Shown here: in pieces, positions 42,614 to 49,982 of the stretch
How the letters are laid out: every line of letters starts with the position of its first letter
Position numbering within the stretch: position 1 is the first letter of the stretch
From: Nocardioides marmoribigeumensis
GTDB taxonomy: Bacteria; Actinomycetota; Actinomycetes; Propionibacteriales; Nocardioidaceae
Assembly (NCBI RefSeq): GCF_031458325.1
Contig: NZ_JAVDYG010000001.1
Location: 2,976,001 to 3,040,000, forward strand
Direction of reading: 5' to 3'
DNA: 64,000 nucleotides
The notes under the pieces: model-generated
Told to the model about the DNA's origin: nothing
Databases searched by the model: none
What the model saw: only the letters and a program-made list of their open reading frames with translations
Program-made: the position numbers and the translations under genes

Positions 42614-43573
42614 ATGTCCCACTCACGCATGCTGGTCGCAGGGGCAGCTCTCGTCGTGCTCAGCTCGGCGTGGACCACGCCCGCCCTGGCCAGGACGATC
42701 GTCGGCACCGACGGTGACGACGTGCTCCACGGGAGTGCCGGCAACGACGCCATCCGGGGCCGCGCCGGCGATGACCGGATCCGGTCGGGGGCGGGCCGAG
42801 ACAGGGTCTACGCGGGGCTCGGCGACGACCTGATCTGGACAGGCCGGGGCATCGACCGACCGCGGGGCGGGCCGGGCGACGACGTCATTCGGTCAGGGCC
42901 CGGCACGGACGTCGTCGAGGGCGGTCTGGGCAGCGACCACATCGCGACCGGCGGTGGAGCGGACTACGTCGACGCGGACCCCATCTCCTACGGGCCACCG
43001 TACGAGCGACCTCTGGACGGCGACGACGTGGTCTTCACCGGCGACGGACCCGACACCGTCCGGCTCTTCACGGGGACCAACATGGCCCACCTGGGCGCCG
43101 GGAACGACCGTTTCTCCAACGCGTTCTATCCCTCGGACGACACCGTCTATCTCGGGCCTGGCAACGACACGGCCGAGAGCGAGGGGAACGGCGCCCTCAC
43201 GGTGTTCGGCGGGGCAGGGCGCGACGGGCTGCGCGCCTGCGGTGGCCTGCTCAACGTCGACTTCTTCGGCGGCAGCGGAGCGGACCGGTTCTGGATGGAG
43301 TGCAACCTCGGGAAGGTGCGAGTGGACGGCGGCCCCGGTCCGGACCAGTTGAGCCTGGACGCGGTCTCCGCTGACGACGAGGTCATCGGCGGCGACGGTG
43401 ACGACGTGATCAGGTACTACCAGAACTACGACGACAGGGACCCGAGCGGCGCCCCGCTCGTCGACTGCGGGCCGGGCTCCGACTCGCTCACGATCGTCGA
43501 CCTCGGCACTCCGGCGACGACCCCACGGCTGAGTGGCTGTGAGACCGTCACCGTCACCGGCCCGTCCACCTGA
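42614..43573 (+). CDS. Secreted RTX-type calcium-binding repeat protein
   Basis: 319 residues, ATG 42614 with AAAGGAGGGG 7 nt upstream. A Sec signal peptide (residues ~1-27, VAGAALVVLSSAWTTPALA) is followed by tandem GGxGxDxI-type nonapeptides: GTDGDDVLHG, GSAGNDAIRG, GRAGDDRIRSG, GAGRDRVYAG, GLGDDLIWTG, GPGDDVIRSG, then more degenerate copies to GGDGDDVIRYY. Such repeats fold as a calcium-binding parallel beta roll. There is no catalytic domain and no linked type I secretion system, so export is by Sec. C-terminal Cys pairs (DCGPGSD, SGCETV) may form a disulfide. Possible adhesive or surface role. Confidence 0.85.
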   Translation: MSHSRMLVAGAALVVLSSAWTTPALARTIVGTDGDDVLHGSAGNDAIRGRAGDDRIRSGAGRDRVYAGLGDDLIWTGRGIDRPRGGPGDDVIRSGPGTDVVEGGLGSDHIATGGGADYVDADPISYGPPYERPLDGDDVVFTGDGPDTVRLFTGTNMAHLGAGNDRFSNAFYPSDDTVYLGPGNDTAESEGNGALTVFGGAGRDGLRACGGLLNVDFFGGSGADRFWMECNLGKVRVDGGPGPDQLSLDAVSADDEVIGGDGDDVIRYYQNYDDRDPSGAPLVDCGPGSDSLTIVDLGTPATTPRLSGCETVTVTGPST

Positions 43574-43620
43574 GCAGCATCCGGCAACGGGTCCACCGGG
43601 TCCGGTGGCACGATCGGGGG

Positions 43621-44484
43621 ATGACGTTCACCACCGGCACGTTCACCTCACCGACCGACGGGCTCGCGCTCGCGACGTACACCTGGGCCCCCGGCGACAC
43701 CGTGGGCTCCCCGCGCGCCGTCGTCCAGCTCGCGCACGGGCTCGCGGAGCACGCCGCGCGCTACGACCGCCTCGCGACCGCCCTCAACCAGGCGGGCTTC
43801 GTCGTCCAGGGGATCGACCACCGGGGCCACGGCCGGTCGATCCACGCGGCCCCCGGCGACTTCGGCGAGGCGGGCTTCGACGGCCTGATCGCCGACGTCG
43901 CGGCGTACGGCGCGTCGCTGCGCTCCGAGCTGCCGCTGTTCCTGCTGGGCCACTCCATGGGCTCCTTCGCCGCCCAAGCGGTCGTGATCGACCACTCCGA
44001 CCAGTACGCCGGCCTGGTGCTGTCCGGCTCGACGGCGCTCGACGTGCTCGCCGCGGGGATGGCCGACCAGCCGGACGACGCGCCCGCCGGGCTGGAGGCG
44101 TTCAACGCCGGGTTCGAGCACCGCACCGGCTACGAGTGGCTCTCGCGCGACGAGGCGGAGGTCGACCTCTACGTCGCCGACCCGCTGTGCGGCTTCGACC
44201 TGCCCGAGTCCACGGTGCCCTCGCTGTTCGCCCCCGCGGCCCGGCTCGCCTCGCCCGACGGCGTCCGCCCCGACCTGCCGATCCTCATCGCCTCCGGCAC
44301 CGCCGACCCGCTCGCCGGCGGCGGGCAGCTGGTCGAGCTGCTCGGGCAGCGCTACCGCGACGCCGGGGTCACCGACGTGACCGTGCGGACCTACCCCGAC
44401 GCCCGCCACGAGATCTTCAACGAGACCAACCGCGACGAGGTGACCGCGGACGTGGTGGCGTGGCTGGTCGCGCACGTGCAGTGA
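43621..44484 (+). CDS. Alpha/beta hydrolase, monoacylglycerol lipase-like
   Basis: 287 residues, ATG start. The alpha/beta hydrolase catalytic triad is visible: nucleophile Ser in FLLGHSMGSFAAQ (~residue 115), Asp in LIASGTADPLAGGG (~residue 227) and His in YPDARHEIFNE (~residue 263). The HGLAEHAARYDRLATAL oxyanion-loop region and the IDHRGHGRS block are typical of serine aminopeptidase S33/lysophospholipase-type enzymes. It probably hydrolyses monoglycerides or similar esters in the cytosol. No signal peptide. Ends at a strong hairpin shared with the convergent HAD phosphatase gene. Confidence 0.9.
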   Translation: MTFTTGTFTSPTDGLALATYTWAPGDTVGSPRAVVQLAHGLAEHAARYDRLATALNQAGFVVQGIDHRGHGRSIHAAPGDFGEAGFDGLIADVAAYGASLRSELPLFLLGHSMGSFAAQAVVIDHSDQYAGLVLSGSTALDVLAAGMADQPDDAPAGLEAFNAGFEHRTGYEWLSRDEAEVDLYVADPLCGFDLPESTVPSLFAPAARLASPDGVRPDLPILIASGTADPLAGGGQLVELLGQRYRDAGVTDVTVRTYPDARHEIFNETNRDEVTADVVAWLVAHVQ

Positions 44485-44495
44485 CCCCCCGGCCC

Positions 44496-44522
44496 GTACC
44501 CGCCCCCGCCGGCGGGGGGTAC
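44496..44522. terminator. Strong bidirectional hairpin
   Basis: GTACC-CGCCCCCGCC pairs with GGCGGGG-GGTAC across the whole element with almost no loop, directly between the stops of two convergent genes. No T run. Likely a factor-assisted or intrinsic high-GC terminator. Confidence 0.6.
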
Positions 44523-44551
44523 GGCGGAGCACGCGCGGCGGGGGCGCCCGG

Positions 44552-45388
44552 TCAGGGCAGGTAGTACATCGGGTTGGGCACGCGGAAGGTCCGGTCGGCG
44601 AAGCCGCCGGTGAAGTCGCTGGGCTGGTCGCCGAAGTTCGCGACGACGTCGTAGCCGAGGTCCTTCTCGAGGTGCTCGCGGGTCAGCGCCTTGTACTGCG
44701 CGGAGGAGCACGTCGGGGCGCAGCTGCTCAGCCAGGGCAGGGTCTGGTCCTTGAGGAACAGGTGGTCGGCGGCCGGGCCGGCATAGCCGGCGCCGGTGAG
44801 GTTGGCCTGCGTGCCCGGGCGCTGGTTCTCCGGGCGGCCGGTGAGGAAGAACAGCTCGTAGCCCTGCGCCGCGGCGGCCTGGGTGAGCTGCGGCATCGTC
44901 GGCACGGCGGGGAAGACGCCGGCGTTGACGAACGCGGCGTTCACCGTCGGGTCGTAGGCGAAGTTGCTGTAGACCTCGTAGTTGTAGGTGGTCAGCGTCG
45001 TGTCGTCGATGTCGAGGATGATCGCCGGCCTGCCCTCGAGGTGCTGGGGCTGGGCGACGCGGCGGGCGAGGTACTTCCCGGCCTCGGCGGTGAGGTCGCC
45101 GACCTCCTGGGCGTAGGCGCTGTCGGGGGCGAAGGTGTGCAGCTTCACGTCCTTGCCGTCGCCGGCGTAGGGGTCGACCTGGTCGGTCGGGGTGTCGCCG
45201 TAGTAGCCCTTGATCGCGGTGCGGACCTGGTCGATGTTCTGGATCTGGTCGACGCTGGTCGGGTGCTCCGGCGGGGCGGGGGCCGGCCGGAGCCCGCCGG
45301 GGGCGGCGGAGCTGGTGGCGACCAGGCCGAGGCTGGCGCCGAGGGCGAGGGTGGCGACCGACGTGCTGAGGGTGGTGCGCAGCTTCAC
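44552..45388 (-). CDS. Secreted HAD-superfamily acid phosphatase (class B/subclass IIIB-like)
   Basis: 278 residues, GTG start with GGAAGG upstream. Residues ~1-29 are a Sec signal peptide ending ATSSAA. HAD motif I is ILDIDDTTLTTYN (nucleophile Asp and acid Asp, ~residue 125), motif II FFLTGRPENQRP and motif IV NFGDQPSDF; a Lys between them (LFLKDQT) fits motif III. The family covers secreted phosphatases and lipoprotein e(P4)-like enzymes that release phosphate from nucleotides. An extracytoplasmic phosphate-scavenging role is probable. Monocistronic. Confidence 0.9.
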   Translation of the reverse strand: MKLRTTLSTSVATLALGASLGLVATSSAAPGGLRPAPAPPEHPTSVDQIQNIDQVRTAIKGYYGDTPTDQVDPYAGDGKDVKLHTFAPDSAYAQEVGDLTAEAGKYLARRVAQPQHLEGRPAIILDIDDTTLTTYNYEVYSNFAYDPTVNAAFVNAGVFPAVPTMPQLTQAAAAQGYELFFLTGRPENQRPGTQANLTGAGYAGPAADHLFLKDQTLPWLSSCAPTCSSAQYKALTREHLEKDLGYDVVANFGDQPSDFTGGFADRTFRVPNPMYYLP

Positions 45389-45581
45389 GGGCAGGGACCT
45401 TCCGAGACAGGTGGGGCGGGGGGAGCCGAGCCAACCTCACACACGCCGCTGGACGGGGGCAAGACACGGTTCGGCAACGATCCCGGGCGGCCGACGGGTG
45501 TGACCCACCAGACGTCCTGCGCGCGGCGATTAGGGCCGAAAGACCACTGATCTGCGCCCACCCGAGGAGGAGGCTGAGGGC
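45389..45581. promoter_or_regulatory. Upstream region of the universal stress protein with a DevR/DosR-like box
   Basis: At 45529-45549 the sequence TTAGGGCCGAAAGACCACT resembles the hypoxia-response DevR box (GGGAC-TTWAG-TCCC type): GGGCC and GACC half sites around AAA. DevR boxes precede universal stress protein genes in many actinobacteria. The rest of this 193-bp divergent gap shows the phosphatase leader and nothing else clear. Confidence 0.4.
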
Positions 45582-46430
45582 ATGAGGAGCACATCACGAA
45601 AGATCGTGGTCGGGTACGACGGCTCCGACCTCGCCGACCTCGCCCTGCGCTGGGCGGTGGACACCGCTGCCCTGAGACACGACCCGGTGGAGGTCCTGGT
45701 GGCCGCCGCCCTGCCCTCGACCCTGGCCGCCTGGACCCCGGTCGACAGCTCCTACCTCGACGGCATGCGCCAGGTCCTCGACGCCGCCGAGAAGCGCGTC
45801 AGCGACCTCGGGTACGCCGAGGCCGAGGCCCGGCTCGTCGAGTCCGACGCGGTCACGCTGCTCACCGACGCCACCGCCGACGCGGCGGCCGTGGTGGTCG
45901 GCGCGACCGGGCACGGCCGTCTGGCCGGTGGGCTCATCGGCTCGGTCAGCCGCCACCTCGCGACCTACGCGACCGGGCCGGTCGTCGTCGTACGCCCGCA
46001 GGCCTCGAAGCACGCCACCCGGGTGGTCGTCGGCGTCGACGCCGGACCCTCGAGCGTGGCCGCGCTGCGCTACGCGCTCGAGCGTGCCGACCTGATGGGC
46101 GTCCCGCTGACCGTGGTGAACGCCTTCGACGCCGACCTGCCGCACGGCGGCGAGCTCGCGCTGCCCTCGCGGATGCGCGTGGACAGCGCCGACGCCGACC
46201 GGGCCCTGTCCGAGGCGCTCGCCGGTGTCGAGGAGGACTTCCCCGACGTCGAGGTCACCCGCGAGACGGTCCCGCTGCGCGCCGAGCGCGTCCTGGTCGA
46301 CGCCTCGGAGTCCGCGAGCCTGGTCGTCGTTGGTGCCCGCGGCCGCAACGTCTTCGCCCGGATGCTGCTCGGCTCAGTCAGCCAGCACGTGCTCCAGCAC
46401 GCGCACTGCCCGGTCGCGATCGTCCGGTGA
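45582..46430 (+). CDS. Tandem-domain universal stress protein
   Basis: 282 residues containing two USP domains. Domain 1 starts KIVVGYDGSDLADLALRWA and has the ATP-binding signature VVVGATGHGRLAGGLIGSVS. Domain 2 starts RVVVGVDAGPSSVAALRYAL and ends with VVVGARGRNVFARMLLGSVS then QHVLQHAHCPVAIVR, both with the G-x2-G-x9-G(S) ATP motif. Tandem USPs of this sort bind ATP or cAMP and belong to hypoxia/stationary-phase regulons in mycobacteria. GAGGAGG lies upstream. The preceding DevR-like box suggests low-oxygen induction. No linked DevRS. Confidence 0.92.
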   Translation: MRSTSRKIVVGYDGSDLADLALRWAVDTAALRHDPVEVLVAAALPSTLAAWTPVDSSYLDGMRQVLDAAEKRVSDLGYAEAEARLVESDAVTLLTDATADAAAVVVGATGHGRLAGGLIGSVSRHLATYATGPVVVVRPQASKHATRVVVGVDAGPSSVAALRYALERADLMGVPLTVVNAFDADLPHGGELALPSRMRVDSADADRALSEALAGVEEDFPDVEVTRETVPLRAERVLVDASESASLVVVGARGRNVFARMLLGSVSQHVLQHAHCPVAIVR

Positions 46431-46545
46431 CCGATCTCGACGTTCAGGCCCAGCCGGCCCCCCTCCTGGGGCCGGTCGGCCCTGTCCGGGGGCAGCGCCT
46501 GGTTCGCTACCTTCGTGGCGTCCGATCTCGGGGTTCAGCCCAGCC
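46431..46545 (+). repeat. Near-identical ~25-bp direct repeats after the USP gene
   Basis: CCGATCTCG-ACG-TTCAGG-CCCAGCC (46431-46455) and CCGATCTCG-GGG-TTCAG-CCCAGCC (46522-46545) lie 91 bp apart, start to start. The first begins directly after the USP stop codon. They could be remnants of a duplication or regulator sites for the small ORF downstream. Confidence 0.6.
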
Positions 46546-46558
46546 TTCGGGAGTGCCT

Positions 46559-46771
46559 GTGACCAGACCGATCGACGACGTGCCCACCTCCGCCGGCCGC
46601 TGGCGCTACCGCAGCGCGCTCGACGTGGCCCGGGAGATGGCGGGCGCGGCGGCATTGGCATCGTGTCCGGAGCGGGACTCCCGGGGGCGCTGCCGCGTCG
46701 ACCGCACCCTCTGCCTCCCGCACCGCGGTTGCCGCGCCGGGAGCGAGGGAGTCGAGGACGTGCGCTGCTGA
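46559..46771 (+). CDS. Possible small Cys-rich protein (70 residues)
   Basis: GTG 46559 has GGGAG 6 nt upstream and opens a 70-codon frame: MTRPIDDVPTSAGRWRYRSA, a helical DVAREMAGAAALASC, then a Cys/Arg-rich tail with five cysteines (SCPERD, GRCRVD, TLCLPHRGC, DVRC). The C-terminal spacing of cysteines might bind zinc. No family is recognised, and codon usage is less GC3-biased than in its neighbours, so it may be fortuitous. It sits in a 443-bp gap, with a direct repeat just upstream and a long inverted repeat just after it. Confidence 0.35.
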   Translation: MTRPIDDVPTSAGRWRYRSALDVAREMAGAAALASCPERDSRGRCRVDRTLCLPHRGCRAGSEGVEDVRC

Positions 46772-46780
46772 CCGGACCTG

Positions 46781-46865
46781 CGAGGAGGGGCCACCTCGGC
46801 CCTGGGGTCGTCAACTGCCGGGAGGTCCCGGGGCCGTCACGCACTGGCCCCGAGGCCCCTCCTCG
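46781..46865. terminator. Long inverted repeat near the end of the first MMPL gene
   Basis: CGAGGAGGGGCCACCTCGG (46781-46799) pairs with CCGAGGCCCCTCCTCG (46850-46865), with three unpaired bases and a ~50-nt loop. It lies 9 bp past the minus-strand MMPL stop and after the small plus-strand ORF, so it could terminate both. Confidence 0.45.
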
Positions 46866-46873
46866 CTCGACTC

Positions 46874-49084
46874 TCAGACGGTGACGCGCTCCTGCTCGGG
46901 CGCGTGCGGGGCGTGCCCCTCGCGGAAGCCGTGGCGCTCCCACCAGCGGGCCATCGGTGCCGGCGCCCACCAGTTCCAGCCGCCGAGCAGCTTCATTGTC
47001 GCGGGGACAAGAAGTGCGCGTACGACGGTCGCGTCGATCAGCAGCGCGACCAGCATCCCGATGCCGAGCATCTTGATGAAGACGATGCCGCTGAGCCCGA
47101 AGGCGCCGATCACGACGCCGAGCAGGAGGGCGGCGCTGGTGATGATGCGACCGGTCTTCTGCACCCCGGTCGCGACCGCGAGCTCGTTGCGCTCGCCCGC
47201 GGCCATCGCCGAGCCCTTGGTGGCGTCCCACTGCTCACGCACCCGGGACAGCAGGAAGACCTCGTAGTCCATCGAGAGCCCGAAGAGGATCGCCAGCATC
47301 ACGATCGGGTTCGTCGCGTCCAGGAAGCCCTGCGGGGTGAAGTCGAGCGCGTCGGCGAGGTGGCCGTCGCTGAAGATCCACGTGACGACACCGAAGGACG
47401 CGGTGATCGAGAAGCTGTTCATCACCACGGCCTTGATCGGCAGCACGACGGACCCGAACGCCAGGAACAGCAGGACGAGCATCACCGCCACGACGATCAG
47501 CGCCATCCACGGCAGGTGCGACCGGACCGAGGAGAGCAGGTCCACCGTGTCGGCGGTGAGACCGCCGACCAGCACCTCGCCGTCGGCGGGGCGGACCTGC
47601 CGGAGGTCCTTGACGACCGCCTGCGAGTGCTCGGACTGGCTGTTGCCCTCCCAGGACGCGCGCAGCAGGGTCACCCCGTCGGCACCGCCCTCGCGGGCGA
47701 CCGGGAGGACCTGCATGGTCGGGTCGACCTGCTCCACGGCCCGGGAGTACGACGTCACCGTGGCCTGGTCGGCCCCGCGCAGCACGAGGCTCGCGCCGGA
47801 GCGCTCGGGCCCGAACTCCTCGCTGAGCAGGGCAGCCGCCCGGTGCGCGGGGGCGTCGTCGGGCAGCACGCGGTAGTCGACGCTGCCCCACCGCACCCCG
47901 AGGAACGGCGAGGCGATGGCGAGCAGCGCGATCACGACCGTCGCGGCCACGACCACCGGGCGACGCATCACCCCGCGGGCCAGCGCGTGCCAGCGACCGC
48001 GAGCGTCCTCGACCGCCACCGCGCGACCGCGTCGCCAGGGCAGGCGGCCGGCGTCCACGCGGTGGCCGAGCACCTTGAGCAGCGCGGGGAGGATCGTCAG
48101 CGCGGCGGCCATCGCCACGAGCACCGCGGCCATTCCGCCGAGGCCCATGCTGCGGATGAACGACTGCGGGAAGATCAGCAGGCTCGCCAGCGCGGCCGCG
48201 ACCGTGAGGCCGGAGAACAGCACGGTCCGCCCGGCGGTCGCCAGCGTCCGCTCGATCGCTTCTGCAGCCGCATCGGTGCTCGATCCTGTCGAGACCACCG
48301 CCAGCTCCTCCCGGAACCGGCTGATCACGAAGAGCGCGTAGTCGATCGCCAGGCCGATGCCCAGCAGCGAGATCACGTTGACCGAGAACACCGAGACCTC
48401 GGTGACCTGGGCGATCAGCCGCACGATCGCCAGGGCGCCGACCATCGCGACGGTGCCGACCAGCGCGGGCATCGAGGCCGCGACGAGGCTGCCGAAGATC
48501 AGCAGGGCCAGCAGGATGACCACCGGCATGGAGATCAGCTCCGCGCGCTCGAGGTCCTCCGAGGTCAGCCGGTTCACGTCGTCGTACACCGCGAAGGAGC
48601 CGGTGACGTCGGTGGTCAGGCCGTCCGCCGCCTGCAGGTGGGGCGAGATCCGGTCGTAGTTGGTGAGGTAGTCGTCCTGCGAGTGGCCGGCCAGGGAGAT
48701 CAGCACCTGCGCGTGGTGCCCGTCCTGGCTCACCAGCGAGGGCGCGATCGCGCGCGGGGCGGCGTAGTAGGGCACGACGTGGGCGACCGTGCCGGCCGGG
48801 AGCGCGTCGACCACGTCGGCGACCGCGCGGCGGAAGGCCGGGTCCTGGGCGGTGAGGTCGTCGCTGGAGTAGATCGCGACGACGTCGGCGCTCTGGTTGC
48901 CGAAGGTGTCCTGCTCCAGCCGCAGCGCCCGCGCGGCCTCGGAGTCCGGGTCGTCGAAGCCGCCCTGGGAGAGCGACCCGAACACGCCGGCGCCGTACAC
49001 CGCGGCGAGGACGGTGACGAGCAGGCCGAGCAGGAGGACGGTGCGCGCACGGCGGGCGACGAGGCGGGCCCAGCGATCGATCAT
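46874..49084 (-). CDS. MMPL-family (RND superfamily) membrane transporter, copy 1
   Basis: 736 residues, ATG start. Two six-helix halves are visible with the periplasmic/porter loops between the first and second helices of each (residues ~35-165 and ~385-520). RND-type signatures include GIGLAIDYALFVISRFREEL and GLSMDYEVFLLSRVREQWD, where the D-Y pair sits in the proton-relay helix. Actinobacterial MMPL proteins export lipids, siderophores or drugs. The divergent TetR regulator at 49185 and the 100-bp AT-rich operator region suggest substrate-induced efflux. Ends in a hydrophilic tail with an EQERVTV end. Substrate unknown. Confidence 0.92.
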   Translation of the reverse strand: MIDRWARLVARRARTVLLLGLLVTVLAAVYGAGVFGSLSQGGFDDPDSEAARALRLEQDTFGNQSADVVAIYSSDDLTAQDPAFRRAVADVVDALPAGTVAHVVPYYAAPRAIAPSLVSQDGHHAQVLISLAGHSQDDYLTNYDRISPHLQAADGLTTDVTGSFAVYDDVNRLTSEDLERAELISMPVVILLALLIFGSLVAASMPALVGTVAMVGALAIVRLIAQVTEVSVFSVNVISLLGIGLAIDYALFVISRFREELAVVSTGSSTDAAAEAIERTLATAGRTVLFSGLTVAAALASLLIFPQSFIRSMGLGGMAAVLVAMAAALTILPALLKVLGHRVDAGRLPWRRGRAVAVEDARGRWHALARGVMRRPVVVAATVVIALLAIASPFLGVRWGSVDYRVLPDDAPAHRAAALLSEEFGPERSGASLVLRGADQATVTSYSRAVEQVDPTMQVLPVAREGGADGVTLLRASWEGNSQSEHSQAVVKDLRQVRPADGEVLVGGLTADTVDLLSSVRSHLPWMALIVVAVMLVLLFLAFGSVVLPIKAVVMNSFSITASFGVVTWIFSDGHLADALDFTPQGFLDATNPIVMLAILFGLSMDYEVFLLSRVREQWDATKGSAMAAGERNELAVATGVQKTGRIITSAALLLGVVIGAFGLSGIVFIKMLGIGMLVALLIDATVVRALLVPATMKLLGGWNWWAPAPMARWWERHGFREGHAPHAPEQERVTV

Positions 49085-49111
49085 GGGAGGCTCCAGTGAA
49101 CATGTCCAACT

Positions 49112-49144
49112 TAGTTAACGCCGTAAACCGTAAACGGTGTAAAC
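49112..49144. promoter_or_regulatory. Candidate TetR operator: three GTAAAC words
   Basis: GTAAAC occurs at 49123, 49130 and 49139, in an AT-rich stretch that begins TTAGTTAACG and ends GTGTAAAC, giving a loose inverted symmetry (TTAACGCCGT and AACGGTGTAA). It lies in the 100-bp gap between the divergent MMPL and TetR genes, where an autoregulating TetR protein would bind. Confidence 0.5.
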
Positions 49145-49184
49145 TCGCGCCGTCAACTCCGCTGACCCCCGGAAGGCAACGCCC

Positions 49185-49973
49185 GTGACGCTGGTCGACC
49201 CGACCCCCACCCGCCGCGAACGGCAGCGGGAGGCGACGTACGTCGACATCGTGCGCGTCTCGCGCGAGCTGCTCGCCGAGGGCGCCGAGCTGTCGTTGCG
49301 CGCGGTCGCGGGGCGGATGGGGATGACCGCGCCGGCGCTCTACCGCTACGTCGCCAGCTACCAGGAGCTGGTCGACCTGGTCGCCTTCGAGATCGACAAG
49401 GCCGCGACCGAGCAGTTCGCCGCGGCGGCCGACCGGCTGCCCCAGGACGACCCGGCGGGGCGGCTGGTGGTGGCGGCGACGGAGTTCCGGATGTGGGCGC
49501 TGGCCCACCCGCGCGAGTTCGCGACCGTCTTCGCCAACCCGGTGGCCGACACCTCCTGCGCCCGGCGGGAGCTGCTCACGCTGGCCTCGTCGGGACTGCT
49601 GATGACCGGACTGATCCACCGCATCTTCCACGAGCGCGGCTTCGCGATCCCGTCTCTCGACCAGCTGGCCGAGCCGGTCCGCGAGGCGATGCTCGACCCC
49701 CTCATCCCGGCCCCCCACGAGGACCTCGCCGACGAGGAGCGCGGGCTGCTCTGGGTGGACATGCAGGGCTGGACGGCGCTCTACGGGGTCGTGGTGCTCG
49801 AGGTGATGGGCCACATCGACCCCCGCGTCATCGAGAGCGGCGAGATGTTCCTCGACACCGTGCGGCGCTTCGCGCCCCTGCTCGGCCTCGAGGACGACGT
49901 CGAGCGGCTGCTCGACCTCGCGCGGGCGCGGATCGGTCGTGGCGCGGAGACCGCCGCGGGGTCCACGCCCTAG
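49185..49973 (+). CDS. TetR-family regulator, probably controlling the adjacent MMPL exporter
   Basis: 262 residues, GTG start with GGAAGG upstream. Residues ~12-60 are the TetR helix-turn-helix (VDIVRVSRELLAEGAELSLRAVAGRMGMTAPALYRYV, shown in full family register), with the recognition helix TAPALYRYVASYQEL. The ligand domain (TetR_C, residues ~80-230) is longer than average. The divergent arrangement with MMPL and the GTAAAC repeats between them point to repression of the exporter and of itself. Ligand unknown; lipophilic compounds are typical. Confidence 0.88.
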   Translation: MTLVDPTPTRRERQREATYVDIVRVSRELLAEGAELSLRAVAGRMGMTAPALYRYVASYQELVDLVAFEIDKAATEQFAAAADRLPQDDPAGRLVVAATEFRMWALAHPREFATVFANPVADTSCARRELLTLASSGLLMTGLIHRIFHERGFAIPSLDQLAEPVREAMLDPLIPAPHEDLADEERGLLWVDMQGWTALYGVVVLEVMGHIDPRVIESGEMFLDTVRRFAPLLGLEDDVERLLDLARARIGRGAETAAGSTP

Positions 49974-49976
49974 ATT
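49971..49976 (+). promoter_or_regulatory. -10 element TAGATT for a leaderless glucokinase mRNA
   Basis: TAGATT ends 6 nt before ATG 49983 and overlaps the stop codon (TAG, 49971-49973) of the TetR gene. No Shine-Dalgarno sequence is present. The glucokinase gene can therefore be expressed apart from tetR. Confidence 0.45.
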
Positions 49977-49982
49977 GTCGCC

